DNA of 64,000 bases from Rhodovibrio sodomensis (GCF_016583645.1 NZ_NRRL01000009.1:1-64000), one strand, 5' to 3'. Shown: positions 9,624-19,290, counted from the stretch's first letter. Notes: generated from the sequence alone by a model not told the origin. Numbers and translations: made by a program.

Positions 9624-9799
9624 GGCCTTTCAGACGCAATGTGCGCCAGCTCTGTGACTTTTGGCACATCGCCGGATTGGGAGTGCGCGACGCCGACCTA
9701 GCCTGAAGGGTGAGGCGCGCCATCGCGCGCCGCTGCCTGGAGGTCAGCCATGCTCGCACCCGCCCGCTGCATCGCCGCCCCACACCCGGAGCGTGCGCG

Positions 9800-10897
9800 A
9801 TGACGGCCACCCTAGCCGACCTGTTCCTCAACGCGCTCGATCGCCCGCGCCTGCTTGGCTACATGGGCTCTACCGCCGCGGTGAGCGGCGCGGTGCGCAA
9901 GCGTCTGCTGCGCGATCTCCGCGCCAGCGCGCGCTACCGGCTGGACCCGGATCTCGCGCGCGCCGTGGCCGGACAGCCGATGCCGCTGGGCGCGCTCGAT
10001 GCGGAGACCGGCTTCCGCATGCCCCAAGAGCGGATGTGGATAGAGCTCCAGAGCGGCGTTTTCGAAGGCAACCCCGGGCGCTTCGGCCTGCTGGCGGCGC
10101 CGCACGATGTCCAGGGCTTTCGGCTGGACGTCATCCTTGTCGACCCCGAGGCCATGGGGCGCACCGGCGCGGTCGCAATGAGCCCTGGATCGGTGCGCTT
10201 CGATTTTGGCCTGCGCATCCCCGACGATCCCGTCGCCCGGAAGCTGGGCATCACCGTCGACTACCTGATCGACGAGGCCCGCGCGTACCACGCGAAGTCC
10301 GCGGGCATCGATCCAGAGGCAGGTCTGCAGGCTTACTTGAGCTCGCCGAGCGGGCAGCGGATCGAGCAGGACATGAGATGCACCAACATCGAGATGCACC
10401 CCGGTGTCACGCCCGAGAACATCAGCAGCGCACATAACCTTGCCGGCCTGCGCGGCACCGGCCCCGCTGCCCTGTCGATCCTCGCGGTCTTCTGCACGCT
10501 GCTCGCGGAGCGCTCCGAGCGCGTCGTGGAACACCGAGACGTGGCCGGCGTGCGGCGGCTCGCCGGCCGCCCAACCGCCGACCGCCCGGTCCTGTCCTAC
10601 CGTCAGGCCCACATCGCCCTGCCGAACCGTATCGAAGCGGTAATCTCCGAGGCCGCCAGCCGGTCGGAACGCGCCGACCGTAAGCGCCAGCACGAATGCC
10701 GAGGGCACTGGTGCGAGAGTCGGCGCGGGCGCGACGACTGCGATCACAACTGGGAGCGCGAGGCTGTTCAGCGCTGGCGCTGCCTGGCCTGCGGCCGCCG
10801 GCGGTGGTGGCGGCGGGCCCACCAACGAGGCAGCCCCGAGCTAGGCCGGGTCAACAAGGACTACAGGGCCGCGCTTCGGCCGAGAGCTTACGCATGA
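9800..10897 (+). CDS. Hypothetical protein with C-terminal zinc-ribbon-like region
   Basis: Product of 365 residues starting at ATG 9800 (MTATLADLFLNALDRPRLLG). Most of the protein is unrecognised. The last 70 residues hold Cys/His clusters (HECRGHWCE, CDHNW, RCLACGRRRWWRRAH) that could bind zinc and nucleic acid, and the tail is very basic. It overlaps the multi-HTH gene downstream (ATGA at 10894-10897), so the two are co-translated and may act on the same DNA or phage-related process. A short hairpin (arms GGCGCGC and GCGCGCC, 9714-9731) lies upstream without a T run. Phage or plasmid ancestry is possible but not shown. Confidence 0.6.
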   Translation: MTATLADLFLNALDRPRLLGYMGSTAAVSGAVRKRLLRDLRASARYRLDPDLARAVAGQPMPLGALDAETGFRMPQERMWIELQSGVFEGNPGRFGLLAAPHDVQGFRLDVILVDPEAMGRTGAVAMSPGSVRFDFGLRIPDDPVARKLGITVDYLIDEARAYHAKSAGIDPEAGLQAYLSSPSGQRIEQDMRCTNIEMHPGVTPENISSAHNLAGLRGTGPAALSILAVFCTLLAERSERVVEHRDVAGVRRLAGRPTADRPVLSYRQAHIALPNRIEAVISEAASRSERADRKRQHECRGHWCESRRGRDDCDHNWEREAVQRWRCLACGRRRWWRRAHQRGSPELGRVNKDYRAALRPRAYA

Positions 10898-11907
10898 AAA
10901 CCGATTGGACCCGCGAGGAGTTGAGCCAGCTGCGCACTCTTTACCCGACCGAGACGCCGCTCGGGGAGATCGCGCATCGCCTCGGGCGAAGCCGCAGCTC
11001 GATCACCGACAAAGCCTACCGGCTGGGCTTGCGTCGCGGCCCGAGACCCTGGACGACCACCGAGCTGCGCCTGCTGGAAAGGCTGGCCCGTAGCGGTCTC
11101 ACCTATACCGCGATCGCCGCACACTTTCGCGGGCGCTCGAGCATCGCCGTCCGGGACCGGATCAAGAAGCTCGGCCCCGCCGTGAGCCGGGCGCCCCGGC
11201 CGTGGACCGAGGCCGACCTCACCCGGCTGCGCCAGGACTTCGCGCGCGCCGTGCCGGTCACCGAGATCGCCAGGACCCTCGCGCGCAGCAAGCCGGCGGT
11301 GGCATCGAAGGCGCGCGCCCTCGGCCTGCACCAGCCCACGGCACCCCGCCCCTTCACGGACGCCGAGCGGGACTTCCTTCGGAAAACCTACGGCCGCACC
11401 CACACCCCCGAGCAGATCGCCCAGCAGCTGTCGCGCAGCGTCTCCTCGATCTACAGCGAGGCGCACCGGCTGCAGCTCAGCCGCCACCAAGGATCCGCCG
11501 GCTGCCCTTACCGCCAGACCAAGGGCGGCGCGGCGGAGACAACGACCCGCGCCATGCCGCGGAAACCCCGGCGTGGCCAGCCGCGTCGGGCCAAGCGCAC
11601 CGAACCCCCGCGCTCGCCGGGCGCTGACCGTGCGATCGAGGCGTTCATCGCGCGCAACGGCGTCACCCGACCCGAGGAAGCGCCGGCGGAGGCCGCCGCG
11701 ACCTACCTGCGCCGGCGCGACTACTGCGTGGTGCCGAGCGGTCAGGAGTGGATCGTGGACGGTCGGCGGCGCCTGACGGGTTCGGAACTAATCGAGCTCG
11801 CGATCCGCCGCGGCCATACCCCCGAACCTGGGGGCACATCAGACTCTTCGCGGGCGCGCTCCGGCGAAACCGCGCGCCTCAACCACTCCTTCACCAGCTC
11901 CGGCTAG
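10894..11907 (+). CDS. Protein with four tandem GcrA/SANT-like HTH repeats
   Basis: Product of 337 residues. Four consecutive repeats of about 48-52 residues follow one pattern, W/F-T-x2-E then an HTH: WTREELSQLRTLYPTETPLG, WTTTELRLLERLARSGLTYT, WTEADLTRLRQDFARAVPVT and FTDAERDFLRKTYGRTHTPE. Each continues into I-A-x2-L/F-x-R-S-x-S/A-x-I/V. This is the winged/SANT-like fold seen in GcrA N-termini. A basic linker (about 205-235) leads to a small C-terminal domain containing DYCVVPSGQEWIVDG. It likely binds an extended DNA site with repeated half-sites. It is coupled to the upstream zinc-ribbon gene. Regulator versus mobile-element packaging factor cannot be decided. Confidence 0.7.
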   Translation: MKTDWTREELSQLRTLYPTETPLGEIAHRLGRSRSSITDKAYRLGLRRGPRPWTTTELRLLERLARSGLTYTAIAAHFRGRSSIAVRDRIKKLGPAVSRAPRPWTEADLTRLRQDFARAVPVTEIARTLARSKPAVASKARALGLHQPTAPRPFTDAERDFLRKTYGRTHTPEQIAQQLSRSVSSIYSEAHRLQLSRHQGSAGCPYRQTKGGAAETTTRAMPRKPRRGQPRRAKRTEPPRSPGADRAIEAFIARNGVTRPEEAPAEAAATYLRRRDYCVVPSGQEWIVDGRRRLTGSELIELAIRRGHTPEPGGTSDSSRARSGETARLNHSFTSSG

Positions 11908-11942
11908 ATTGCCTGCTGGCGGGATCGACACATGGACGGGCC

Positions 11943-12605
11943 ATGAAGACAACCCATCTCCCCGGCAGTGGCGACAGCTCTGCCTTCGACGCCTACCGCG
12001 TCTGGCACGGCGCTATCTGGGGCGCCTTTTTCGGTCGCCTCGGCTGGTCCTATACCCATTTCGGCGGCGACCTCGCCCCCGACGCCCCCGCGTTGTGGGT
12101 TGGCAAGCCGTTGCCGGCGACAGCGGTCTACGCGATCCCCGACCACAAGCTGATGGACCTCCATCCGGATTCCACCGAGGCCCGGGATCGCTGGGGGCGT
12201 CTCTACCGCGACATCACGGCTGACGGCACGCTTTTGCTGCCGGACCGACCGCAGACCGGAAACCTGCGTCTGCCCGCTCGTTTCAACGCCGCCAATGCCG
12301 CGGTGCTGGGCTGGTACCTGCCGCCGCTTCCCGAGGAGATCGACGCCGGCGATAAGGCCGATCCCCGCGACTGGTGCCTGATGCTGCTACGGCGTCCAGA
12401 ATACCACGGCGCCGCGGACCCAGCCCCTGTATCGGCTGACAGCCCCTACGACAGCAACGATCCAGAGCTGCTGGACAGCGTCATCAACGACCGGATGCCG
12501 GCGATCGGCTGGATCGACGCGGAGTTCGACGCGCGCGAGGCCGGGTATCTGCCGGTTCCGATGCCGGGACTTCCCGCCCTACCCCGCGTCCGCTCAACTC
12601 GCTGA
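11943..12605 (+). CDS. Hypothetical protein
   Basis: Product of 220 residues starting at ATG 11943 (MKTTHLPGSGDSSAFDAY), 35 nt after the multi-HTH gene and probably co-transcribed with it. It is rich in tryptophan and tyrosine, acidic, with no signal peptide, membrane segment or catalytic motif I recognise. Coding is supported by third-position G/C. Its 3' end overlaps the oppositely oriented gene at 12594 by 12 nt. Confidence 0.6.
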   Translation: MKTTHLPGSGDSSAFDAYRVWHGAIWGAFFGRLGWSYTHFGGDLAPDAPALWVGKPLPATAVYAIPDHKLMDLHPDSTEARDRWGRLYRDITADGTLLLPDRPQTGNLRLPARFNAANAAVLGWYLPPLPEEIDAGDKADPRDWCLMLLRRPEYHGAADPAPVSADSPYDSNDPELLDSVINDRMPAIGWIDAEFDAREAGYLPVPMPGLPALPRVRSTR

Positions 12606-13544
12606 CGTCACCACCCGAAGCACGGGCCGGGTGTGCAGGCGACGATAGGCGCCGATCGAGGGGGTCAGGCAGGATTGCGCCTGCCCGAGCGCCTCCAGGC
12701 TGAGGCGCGCCACCCGGCGGCCGAAGGCTTCGCCGTCGATCGCGGTCAGGCGCTCCACCCATGCCGGCAGGACCAGTTCACCCGACCGGCGGATCTCGAC
12801 GCACCGCAGTTCCGGCTGGACGAACACAAGCGCCTGGAAACGCGTGACCTCGGCGCCCTCGATCGTCACCACGACGGTTCGGTGATGCTCCGCATCGGCC
12901 GCCCGCGGCGCCAACGACACCACGAGCGGATCGCGCTCGAGGCACTTCTCGGCGTCGATCAGTTCGGCCCGCAGATCACCCGCCCGCTCGGCCACCTGCG
13001 CGCGTTTGCGCGCGATCGCAGACGGGTCCAGGCCGGTCTCATAGCTCGTCGCCAGCAGTAGCGGGCGCTGACACCAGGCGCCGGTGACCGGGTCGGGGCC
13101 GCTCGCGACCAGGAGGAGTTCCTGGTTCATCTCCTCCTCGATGGTCAGGTGCGGCAATTCCCCCATTCGCCCGGCGGGCTCGGTCAGATGCCCAGGGTAG
13201 ATCGGCGCGTCCGCGTCGCGCTCCAGCAGCAGCATGCGTCCGCGCGGGTACTCGCTGCAGCCCGGCTCCCACAGGAACAACCCCGCAGAGACGGAGAGCA
13301 GCCCGGGGCTGCCGTAGCCGGCGAAGAACCGCTCGCTGATCGGCACGCCGGCGGCGTAGCGTTGCGCCACCTCCGCGTTGAGCGCGAGCGTCGGCACCCA
13401 CGCCGGCACCTTCAGCCGGACTTCGTTGCCGCGCTCCGCGATCTCGGCGAGGGCGAACAGGTGATCGTGCTCGGGATCACCGGGCTGGAAGGGCTGGCGC
13501 AGCAGCCAGGCACTGCGGATGCGCCTGAGGGTCTCTCGCGACAT
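12594..13544 (-). CDS. Nudix-like hypothetical protein
   Basis: About 316 residues, starting at ATG 13544 (MSRETLRRIRSAW) with GGAG 6 nt upstream. Residues about 95-155 (GRMLLLERDADAPIYPGHL then TEPAGRMGELPHLTIEEEMN) resemble the strand plus GR...EE segment of Nudix hydrolases. The canonical G-x5-E-x7-REUxEE box is degenerate, so hydrolase activity is uncertain. The C-terminal part is unrecognised. The gene converges on the hypothetical at 11943. Confidence 0.55.
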   Translation of the reverse strand: MSRETLRRIRSAWLLRQPFQPGDPEHDHLFALAEIAERGNEVRLKVPAWVPTLALNAEVAQRYAAGVPISERFFAGYGSPGLLSVSAGLFLWEPGCSEYPRGRMLLLERDADAPIYPGHLTEPAGRMGELPHLTIEEEMNQELLLVASGPDPVTGAWCQRPLLLATSYETGLDPSAIARKRAQVAERAGDLRAELIDAEKCLERDPLVVSLAPRAADAEHHRTVVVTIEGAEVTRFQALVFVQPELRCVEIRRSGELVLPAWVERLTAIDGEAFGRRVARLSLEALGQAQSCLTPSIGAYRRLHTRPVLRVVTSAS

Positions 13545-13710
13545 CTGGGTCTCCGTCCGCGGATGGGGTCGCGTACGGATTTGGTGACGGCCTGACACCT
13601 GTGCCGGGCATCCGCCGCGAACCCATTTCCGGCAGACAAGCTACTCGCGTGCGCCGCCAAGTCCGCCGAACGGCCATATCGGCCCGCGCACGCCAATGAA
13701 GGACATCCGC

Positions 13711-15138
13711 ATGATCCAGCGCTCCCCCGGGACAACCCGCCGCCGGTTCCTGACGGGCGCGGGCGCCCTCGCCGCTTCCGCGGCCCTGCCGGCTCCGCTG
13801 CGCGCCGCCGCGCGGGCAGGGATTCCGCACTGGGACCTGAGTCCCGGGCCGATATCGCGCCAGCTCGCCGGCCCCGAGTACGGCGAAAGCACCCTGTGGG
13901 CCTACAACGCCAGCATCCCGGGTCCGATCATCCGGGTCGATCAGGGCCAGCCGTTCCGCGTTCGCCTGACCAACGGGCTATCGCAGGCCACCACACTGCA
14001 TTGCCACGGTCTGAGACTGCGGAACGCCATGGACGGTGTGCCGGGCCTCACCCAGAGCCCCACGGCCCCTGGCGAGACCTTCGATTACGAGATCACTGCA
14101 CCGGATGCCGGAACGTTCTGGTACCACCCGCACTACCAGAGCTCCGAGCAGGTCGCGCGCGGTCTCTACGGCCTGCTGATCGTGGACGAGCGGGATCCAC
14201 TGCCGGTCGACCGGGAAATCCTTCTCGTGGTCGACGACTGGCGGGTGACACCGCAGGGACTGCTCGACACCGACAGCTTCGGATCGCTCGGCGACCGCAG
14301 CCACGGTGGCCGGTTCGGCAACATGCTGACGGTCAACGGCGAGATCCGCCCGCGCTTCCAGCTGCGCCGCGGCGAGCGCGCCCGGGTGCGGATGTGCAAC
14401 ACGGCGAACGCCCGCCCGATGACCTTCGCCTTCCCGGGCCACGACGTCACGCTGCTCGCGCTGGACGGCCAGCCCGTCGCCCCCGAGGAGCTGCTCGGCG
14501 CGGAGATCGCGCTCGCCCCCGGCCAGCGCGCCGATCTGCTGCTTGACTGCAACGGCCCGGACGGCAGCTCCGCCCAGATCCACGAAGTGTCGACCGGCCA
14601 GGCGATGCTGGCCGCCCACCTCGACTACGCGGACACGCCGCTGCGGGAGCGCGCGCCCACCAGCAAACTGGCGCTGCCCGCAAACCCGCTCCCCGAACCC
14701 AACCCGCTCGACGGCCATGTCATCGATCTCGTGATGGAGGGCGGCGCGATGGGCGGGATGCGTCAGGCACGCTACCAGGGACAGATGCAGAGCATGCGCG
14801 CCCTCGCGGACGCGGGACAGTTCTGGGCCTTCAACGGCGAGATCGGCACTCTGGGCACCTCACTCGGGACGGTCGCGCTGGGCCGGACGGTGCACCTGAC
14901 CATCCACAACGACACGGCCTTTGCCCATGCCATGCATCTTCATGGGCATCATTTCCGGGTGATCGCCCGCAACGGCCAGTCGGTGCGGGCCGAACCGTGG
15001 CGGGACACCGAGCTGGTGCCGCGCGGCGAGCGGCTGACCCTGGCCTTCGTCGCCGACAATCCGGGCAAGTGGGCACTGCACTGCCACATGCTGGAGCACG
15101 CGGCTTCTGGAATGATGGCGCATTTCGAGGTCGTCTGA
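13711..15138 (+). CDS. Tat-exported multicopper oxidase
   Basis: About 475 residues, three cupredoxin domains. The twin-arginine signal is TTRRRFLTGAGALAAS. All four copper-ligand blocks are present: TTLHCHGLRL, GTFWYHPHYQ, AFAHAMHLHGHHF and WALHCHMLEHAASGM, which together bind one type-1 and a trinuclear type-2/3 copper centre. It oxidises a substrate (phenol, Cu(I) or similar) with reduction of oxygen to water in the periplasm. ATG 13711 is preferred because AAGGA lies 8 nt upstream; an ATG at 13696 is possible. No methionine-rich loop typical of CueO is obvious. No copper-handling neighbours are present. Confidence 0.9.
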   Translation: MIQRSPGTTRRRFLTGAGALAASAALPAPLRAAARAGIPHWDLSPGPISRQLAGPEYGESTLWAYNASIPGPIIRVDQGQPFRVRLTNGLSQATTLHCHGLRLRNAMDGVPGLTQSPTAPGETFDYEITAPDAGTFWYHPHYQSSEQVARGLYGLLIVDERDPLPVDREILLVVDDWRVTPQGLLDTDSFGSLGDRSHGGRFGNMLTVNGEIRPRFQLRRGERARVRMCNTANARPMTFAFPGHDVTLLALDGQPVAPEELLGAEIALAPGQRADLLLDCNGPDGSSAQIHEVSTGQAMLAAHLDYADTPLRERAPTSKLALPANPLPEPNPLDGHVIDLVMEGGAMGGMRQARYQGQMQSMRALADAGQFWAFNGEIGTLGTSLGTVALGRTVHLTIHNDTAFAHAMHLHGHHFRVIARNGQSVRAEPWRDTELVPRGERLTLAFVADNPGKWALHCHMLEHAASGMMAHFEVV

Positions 15139-15297
15139 ACCCGACCGGCGCCTGGCCGCGATCAGCCGACGGACGGTGTCGCCCGTCCACCGCGCCAAGC
15201 TTGCACGACACGCCCTTCCGGACGCCACCACATCCCCCGGCGTTCCAGGAGGACTGGCGTCAGCGCCGGCCCGACCCGTTGTGGTGGAGACAACATC

Positions 15298-15921
15298 ATG
15301 CTGCAGCTTGTGCCTGCCCTTACCGCGCGGCCCCGTCCGACCTACCGGATGCGGCAGCTGACACGCGATGACTGGTCGATTTTCCGCAGCCTCCGCCTGG
15401 CCGCACTCGCCGACGCCCCGAGCCTGATGGGTGGCGACTTCGAGATCGAGCGCCACTACGATCCCGACACCTGGCGGCGCATGGCCGCTCCGGACAGCGG
15501 CGCGACCTGGGCACTGATGGCAGGCCATCGGCCGGCCGGCATGACCTACGCCAAGCGCGATCCCGACCAGGCCGACACGGTGATCTTCGGCGGCACCTGG
15601 ATCGCGCCCGCCCATCGCGGACACGGGCTCGCGCGTCTGTTCCACGAGACGCGGCTCTCTTGGGCGATCGAGCAGACAGGCTATCGCTGGTCCTCCTGCT
15701 CCCATCGCCGCGGCAACCATGCCTCCCAGAACGCGATCCTGCGCGCCGGCTTCCGGCTCTACAAGATCACCCACGAGCAGTGGTTCGACGGAACCTGGGA
15801 CTACGAGTATCACTATCGCATCGACCTGGACGCCTACCGGGTCGAACAAGCCGCCGCGGCGACGGCCGCATCCTGGTCGCGGTCCTGGGGGCTGAGCCCG
15901 TCGCTCCACGCGTCCGGCTGA
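15298..15921 (+). CDS. GNAT-family N-acetyltransferase
   Basis: Product of 207 residues. The N-terminal part (RMRQLTRDDWSIFRSLRLAA) is the usual start of a GNAT fold. Motif A, the acetyl-CoA pyrophosphate loop, is WIAPAHRGHGLARLFHETRL (Q/R-x2-G-x-G/A). Motif B follows as NHASQNAILRAGFRLYK. It probably acetylates a small molecule or protein amine, substrate unknown. The start was chosen at ATG 15298. The gene lies 159 nt after the oxidase gene. Confidence 0.8.
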   Translation: MLQLVPALTARPRPTYRMRQLTRDDWSIFRSLRLAALADAPSLMGGDFEIERHYDPDTWRRMAAPDSGATWALMAGHRPAGMTYAKRDPDQADTVIFGGTWIAPAHRGHGLARLFHETRLSWAIEQTGYRWSSCSHRRGNHASQNAILRAGFRLYKITHEQWFDGTWDYEYHYRIDLDAYRVEQAAAATAASWSRSWGLSPSLHASG

Positions 15922-15937
15922 TTCGGTCCAGCCCGCC

Positions 15938-16240
15938 TCAGGACAGCGCGGCGTCGCGGATCTGGGCTGGCATCGCGCGCAGCCGGTCGATCGCGTCCCC
16001 CAGAAGTCGGCCTGCTGCGGCGATCTCCTGACACGCCTGCCGGGCGGAGGTGGCGTTCTCTGCGAGTTCGCCGGCATCGCGGGCGACGCGCGTCAGCTCG
16101 CTGGTCGCTTGCTGGGAGGCCCGGGCGATGCTCTCAGCCGGCCGTTCTTCATCCCCGATGACCTGACAGGGGTCGAGATGTCCCGTCGGCAGCGGTCCGG
16201 CCGGCCGGCGGTATTGATTGAGTTCCACGACATTCGACAC
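15938..16240 (-). CDS. Small helical hypothetical protein
   Basis: About 100 residues. GTG at 16240 is chosen because GGGGAGAG lies 5-6 nt upstream and the product then begins VSNVVELNQYRRPAG. The rest is one long alanine-rich helix (ARASQQATSELTRVARDAGE, LGDAIDRLRAMPAQ), consistent with a coiled coil. No family recognised. Confidence 0.5.
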   Translation of the reverse strand: MSNVVELNQYRRPAGPLPTGHLDPCQVIGDEERPAESIARASQQATSELTRVARDAGELAENATSARQACQEIAAAGRLLGDAIDRLRAMPAQIRDAALS

Positions 16241-16499
16241 AGCAACTCTCCCCGAAAAGCGGCGGTCCGCTTTCCTTAGCAGCCTCCCGTGCGCATCGGA
16301 ACGGCCTTCACCCGGCCGTGTGACGAAAGGCACAGATGTGCCCGCATTTTCCGGGGCTCCAGCCCGCTAGAGCGCGTGTCCGGCCGTTTTTCGTCTGGAT
16401 GGGTTCTTCGCAACCGGACCCTCGCTCCAAACCCGACATCGGCCGATCTGCGCTGCCACCTCCGAGGCAGACACGTCAATCAACGCCGGAGAGCACGCT

Positions 16500-17231
16500 A
16501 TGCGCAACGGTCCAGGCATCCTCGTCCACGGCTATCACCTGCACGCGCCCGGCTGGGCGACAGTCATGTGGGGTGAGCCGCCCTATCGGATGGGCCGACT
16601 GCCGCGGGCGATCCTGGCCGCGTCGCAACTCGGTGTGCGGACGATGGTGGTGGGCTCCGGCGCGAGTGCGGCCGATGGCTACAGCGAGGCAGCCTGGGCG
16701 ATCGATCTGCTCTGGTCGCGCTGGGGGCTGCTGGCCGACTTCCAGGCGCTGGCGGACGCCGACCTCACGGGCTTGCGCGCGCATCTTGTCGATCGCGTGA
16801 TCCTGGACGAGCAGGCGACCAAAACGCGCGAGGAGATCGCCCGGGCGGCGACGACCTTCAACGGCATGGCCTGTCACGGCATGACCCTGGTGACGAGCCC
16901 CTTCCACGCGCCCCGCGCATTACGCGACGCGGCCTCGCACCTGGCGGCGACGGGGCTGACCGGTCTTTCCAACGCGCTCTACGTCGCGGTGGCCGACACC
17001 AACCCTCCAGCGACGCTGACGCGCGAGGTGGCGATCGCCGAGCCGCCGCATCGCCCCGATCGGCCGTCGACCGGACTGGCCGCCCAGATGACTCGCTTAC
17101 AGGCGTTGCCGCCGGCCCAGCAGATGGCGGCCGCGGACCGGCTGGCCGCCTGGCTGGACGGCCTTTCGGAAGCCGAGATGAGTGGACACGATGACGAGCG
17201 GGTCGCGGAGGCCGGCGCACCGGTGATCTGA
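16500..17231 (+). CDS. DUF218 (YdcF-like) domain protein
   Basis: Product of 243 residues. It has the order of features of the DUF218 fold: an N-terminal strand GILVHGYHLH, then GVRTMVVGSGASAADGYSEA, then VILDEQATKTREEIARAA, then MTLVTSPFHAPRALRDAA. DUF218 proteins (SanA, ElyC, YdcF) bind nucleotides or act in envelope functions. This one lacks the usual N-terminal membrane anchors, so a cytoplasmic role is likely. The start has CGGAGAG 6 nt upstream. Function unknown beyond the fold. Confidence 0.6.
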   Translation: MRNGPGILVHGYHLHAPGWATVMWGEPPYRMGRLPRAILAASQLGVRTMVVGSGASAADGYSEAAWAIDLLWSRWGLLADFQALADADLTGLRAHLVDRVILDEQATKTREEIARAATTFNGMACHGMTLVTSPFHAPRALRDAASHLAATGLTGLSNALYVAVADTNPPATLTREVAIAEPPHRPDRPSTGLAAQMTRLQALPPAQQMAAADRLAAWLDGLSEAEMSGHDDERVAEAGAPVI

Positions 17232-17282
17232 GCGACGGCTGCCGGGCGATCATGGGCTTCTCGGCCGCGGCTGGTCGGCGCG

Positions 17283-17507
17283 TCACCCGTCCTTCGCGTT
17301 GCGGCGGTATAGGACAAAGACGACCCATCCAGCGATCACCACCAGCAAACCGACATAGCCTGGCAGACCCTGTTCCCGGGCGACCACCGCCAGCATGCCG
17401 GCGACGGCCAGGGATCCGAGGCCGAAGAGGATCAGGGCCACGGCGAGATTGAAGAAGTCCAGGCTTCCGCCGGCCAGGTCGTCGAGCTTCTTTCGCCAGT
17501 TTGACAT
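17283..17507 (-). CDS. Small membrane protein, two TM segments
   Basis: About 74 residues starting MSNWRKKLDDLAGG. Two hydrophobic helices (LAVALILFGLGSLAVAGML and YVGLLVVIAGWVVFVLY) are joined by a short charged loop. No family recognised. Confidence 0.5.
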   Translation of the reverse strand: MSNWRKKLDDLAGGSLDFFNLAVALILFGLGSLAVAGMLAVVAREQGLPGYVGLLVVIAGWVVFVLYRRNAKDG

Positions 17508-17710
17508 GCGCGCCTCGCGCGATTGTTCCGCGGCTCGGACGCCGAGCGGCAAGGGCGCACCCGCGCTGTCCGCCTGTATCGACCGAATGCATACGCCCGT
17601 CAATCGCTCCGAAACTTTTTGCATGCCCTCCTGGACGGGCCGAATTGATGTCGGCGACCGGCGCATGAACGGTACGCCGAGATCCCCTTTCTTCCTGATC
17701 GGATACAAAC

Positions 17711-17887
17711 ATGATCGACGACAGCGCCTGGGACGATCCGGGTGATCTGGAGTCCGTCCGCAGCGGACGCTACTTTACAGATGACGTCATGCTGCTGCGA
17801 GGGGTTGCGGCTCACCTGCACGCGCCCGACCGGGCTGCCTTCGTCGGCACCGCAATCACCCTGGCGTTGCGCAACGTGGGCGAGTAG
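17711..17887 (+). CDS. Small acidic hypothetical protein
   Basis: 58 residues beginning MIDDSAWDDPGDLE, acidic N-terminus, helical C-terminus (RAAFVGTAITLALRNV). Codon third positions are G/C rich. Short, so only moderately supported. Its role is unknown. Confidence 0.4.
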   Translation: MIDDSAWDDPGDLESVRSGRYFTDDVMLLRGVAAHLHAPDRAAFVGTAITLALRNVGE

Positions 17888-18074
17888 CCCGGAACCGACT
17901 GGTCAAAAACATCGGGGTGGTTGACCGCCTGGCCTCAACCCAGTGCGCATTGCTCCCCAAATCCCGGCCATCCTCCCGAGTGACACACAGACCCACCAGC
18001 GTCCCTGAACCAGCCGCGATCAACAACCCGCGGGCCGCTGCAATCACCAGCGGAGCGGTCGTCGGTTCCCGTCG

Positions 18075-19136
18075 TCACGCGGAGATCGACTGCTTGTTCC
18101 CCGCCTGACCCTCGCCGGATTGCGTCTCGGGGAGGGTCTTGAGTGCTGTCTGCGTGGCACTCGCCCCCTGCCACATCGCTTCCCGGGCCTTTTGCGGGGT
18201 GATCTTGAACCACTCGCTTTCGCCCCGCCTCTCGTTCTGCAGGGCCTCGTGCGCCAGGCGCTCGGCGAACCGTGCCACGTCCGAGGGCTCGGTGTGCAGG
18301 ATCTTGAGATTGAACGGATTGCCCTGCTGTAGTGTGTCACGGCGCGCCTCGGCGCTCTCGCCGATCGTGTAGCCGATCTTGATCCACTCCGGGTGCTGCT
18401 CGGTGGTGATCGCGTAGACCAGGCCGGCCGTGTCGCCGTTGCGGATCGCGCTCACTTCGAGCTTGCGCTCGTCGAGGTAGTCGAGGATCCGGTCCTGCAG
18501 AGTGGTGCCGGTCCTGGGCCGGGCCGGCCGCCGGTACTCCTGAGCATCGGCCTCGATCCAGTCGGGTTTGCTGTGCCAGGGCTGAAGGCTGTCGCCGCGA
18601 ATGGCCGCATCGAGATACGCGGCGTATTCCTGGCTCGCCTGCCCGATCTCGGCGCGATTCCAGCCCAGCGAGTTTCGGGCCCTGGGGTGCAGGGCATCGA
18701 CCAACCGCCGACCGTCCGGCAGGGCGTTGCGCCAGGTTGGGGAGAGATCGCGCGCGGCCAGCTCAAACGTCACCTGCGCCTCGCCCTCGCCTTCGGTCAC
18801 GGTCTTCCAGGTGCGCGGCGGGGACCCTGTTTCCGCCCAGAACAGGTCGCTCTTGTAGGCGGTAATCACCCGCATCCGTTCGGTATCGCAGAAGCGCAGC
18901 GCATCGTTGATATACCGGGTTGCCCAGCCCTCGGTGAGCAGCTCGGCGACGTGTGGGAAGCGGGCCTGGAAGATCCGGCGGAACTCTGCGCGTAACGCCC
19001 CGACCTCCCCCGCCTCGTAGCGCGTCCGGAAGTCGATCGGCAGATGCTTGACCACCACGCGGTCGGCCCGCGCCTCGGGAAAGTAGCTGTTCTGCGATCC
19101 CATCTGGAATCGGAAGAGCGGCAGCACGTCGACCAT
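18075..19136 (-). CDS. T5orf172 (GIY-YIG-like) domain protein
   Basis: About 353 residues from ATG 19136. The C-terminal 110 residues (AGLVYAITTEQHPEWIKIGY, then FAERLAHEALQNERRGESEW) match the T5orf172 domain, a GIY-YIG-related putative nuclease found in phage and mobile-element proteins. The N-terminal 220 residues are unrecognised, with basic patches and aromatic residues suited to DNA contact. The first in-frame ATG at 19226 adds a low-quality N-terminus, and starts at 19136 or 19103 are both possible. A phage-associated or defence nuclease is a reasonable guess. The gene diverges from the regulator at 19386. Confidence 0.6.
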   Translation of the reverse strand: MVDVLPLFRFQMGSQNSYFPEARADRVVVKHLPIDFRTRYEAGEVGALRAEFRRIFQARFPHVAELLTEGWATRYINDALRFCDTERMRVITAYKSDLFWAETGSPPRTWKTVTEGEGEAQVTFELAARDLSPTWRNALPDGRRLVDALHPRARNSLGWNRAEIGQASQEYAAYLDAAIRGDSLQPWHSKPDWIEADAQEYRRPARPRTGTTLQDRILDYLDERKLEVSAIRNGDTAGLVYAITTEQHPEWIKIGYTIGESAEARRDTLQQGNPFNLKILHTEPSDVARFAERLAHEALQNERRGESEWFKITPQKAREAMWQGASATQTALKTLPETQSGEGQAGNKQSISA

Positions 19137-19290
19137 CCCCCTAGCAAGCGCACACACGCCCCGCAGTGCGCCTTCACCAGTTCCTGCGGTGGAGCCCCGC
19201 AATGCCCGGCAGCCTAGCATCTTCAATCCGCCTGCACACTGACCGCCCCCGTCCGTGCCCGGGCTGCCTCGCCGTCACGCGTGGCAGGGA

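Noticed and set aside
9714..9731. Hairpin with arms GGCGCGC and GCGCGCC as a terminator
   Set aside because: Only 7 bp in very G+C-rich DNA and no T run follows.
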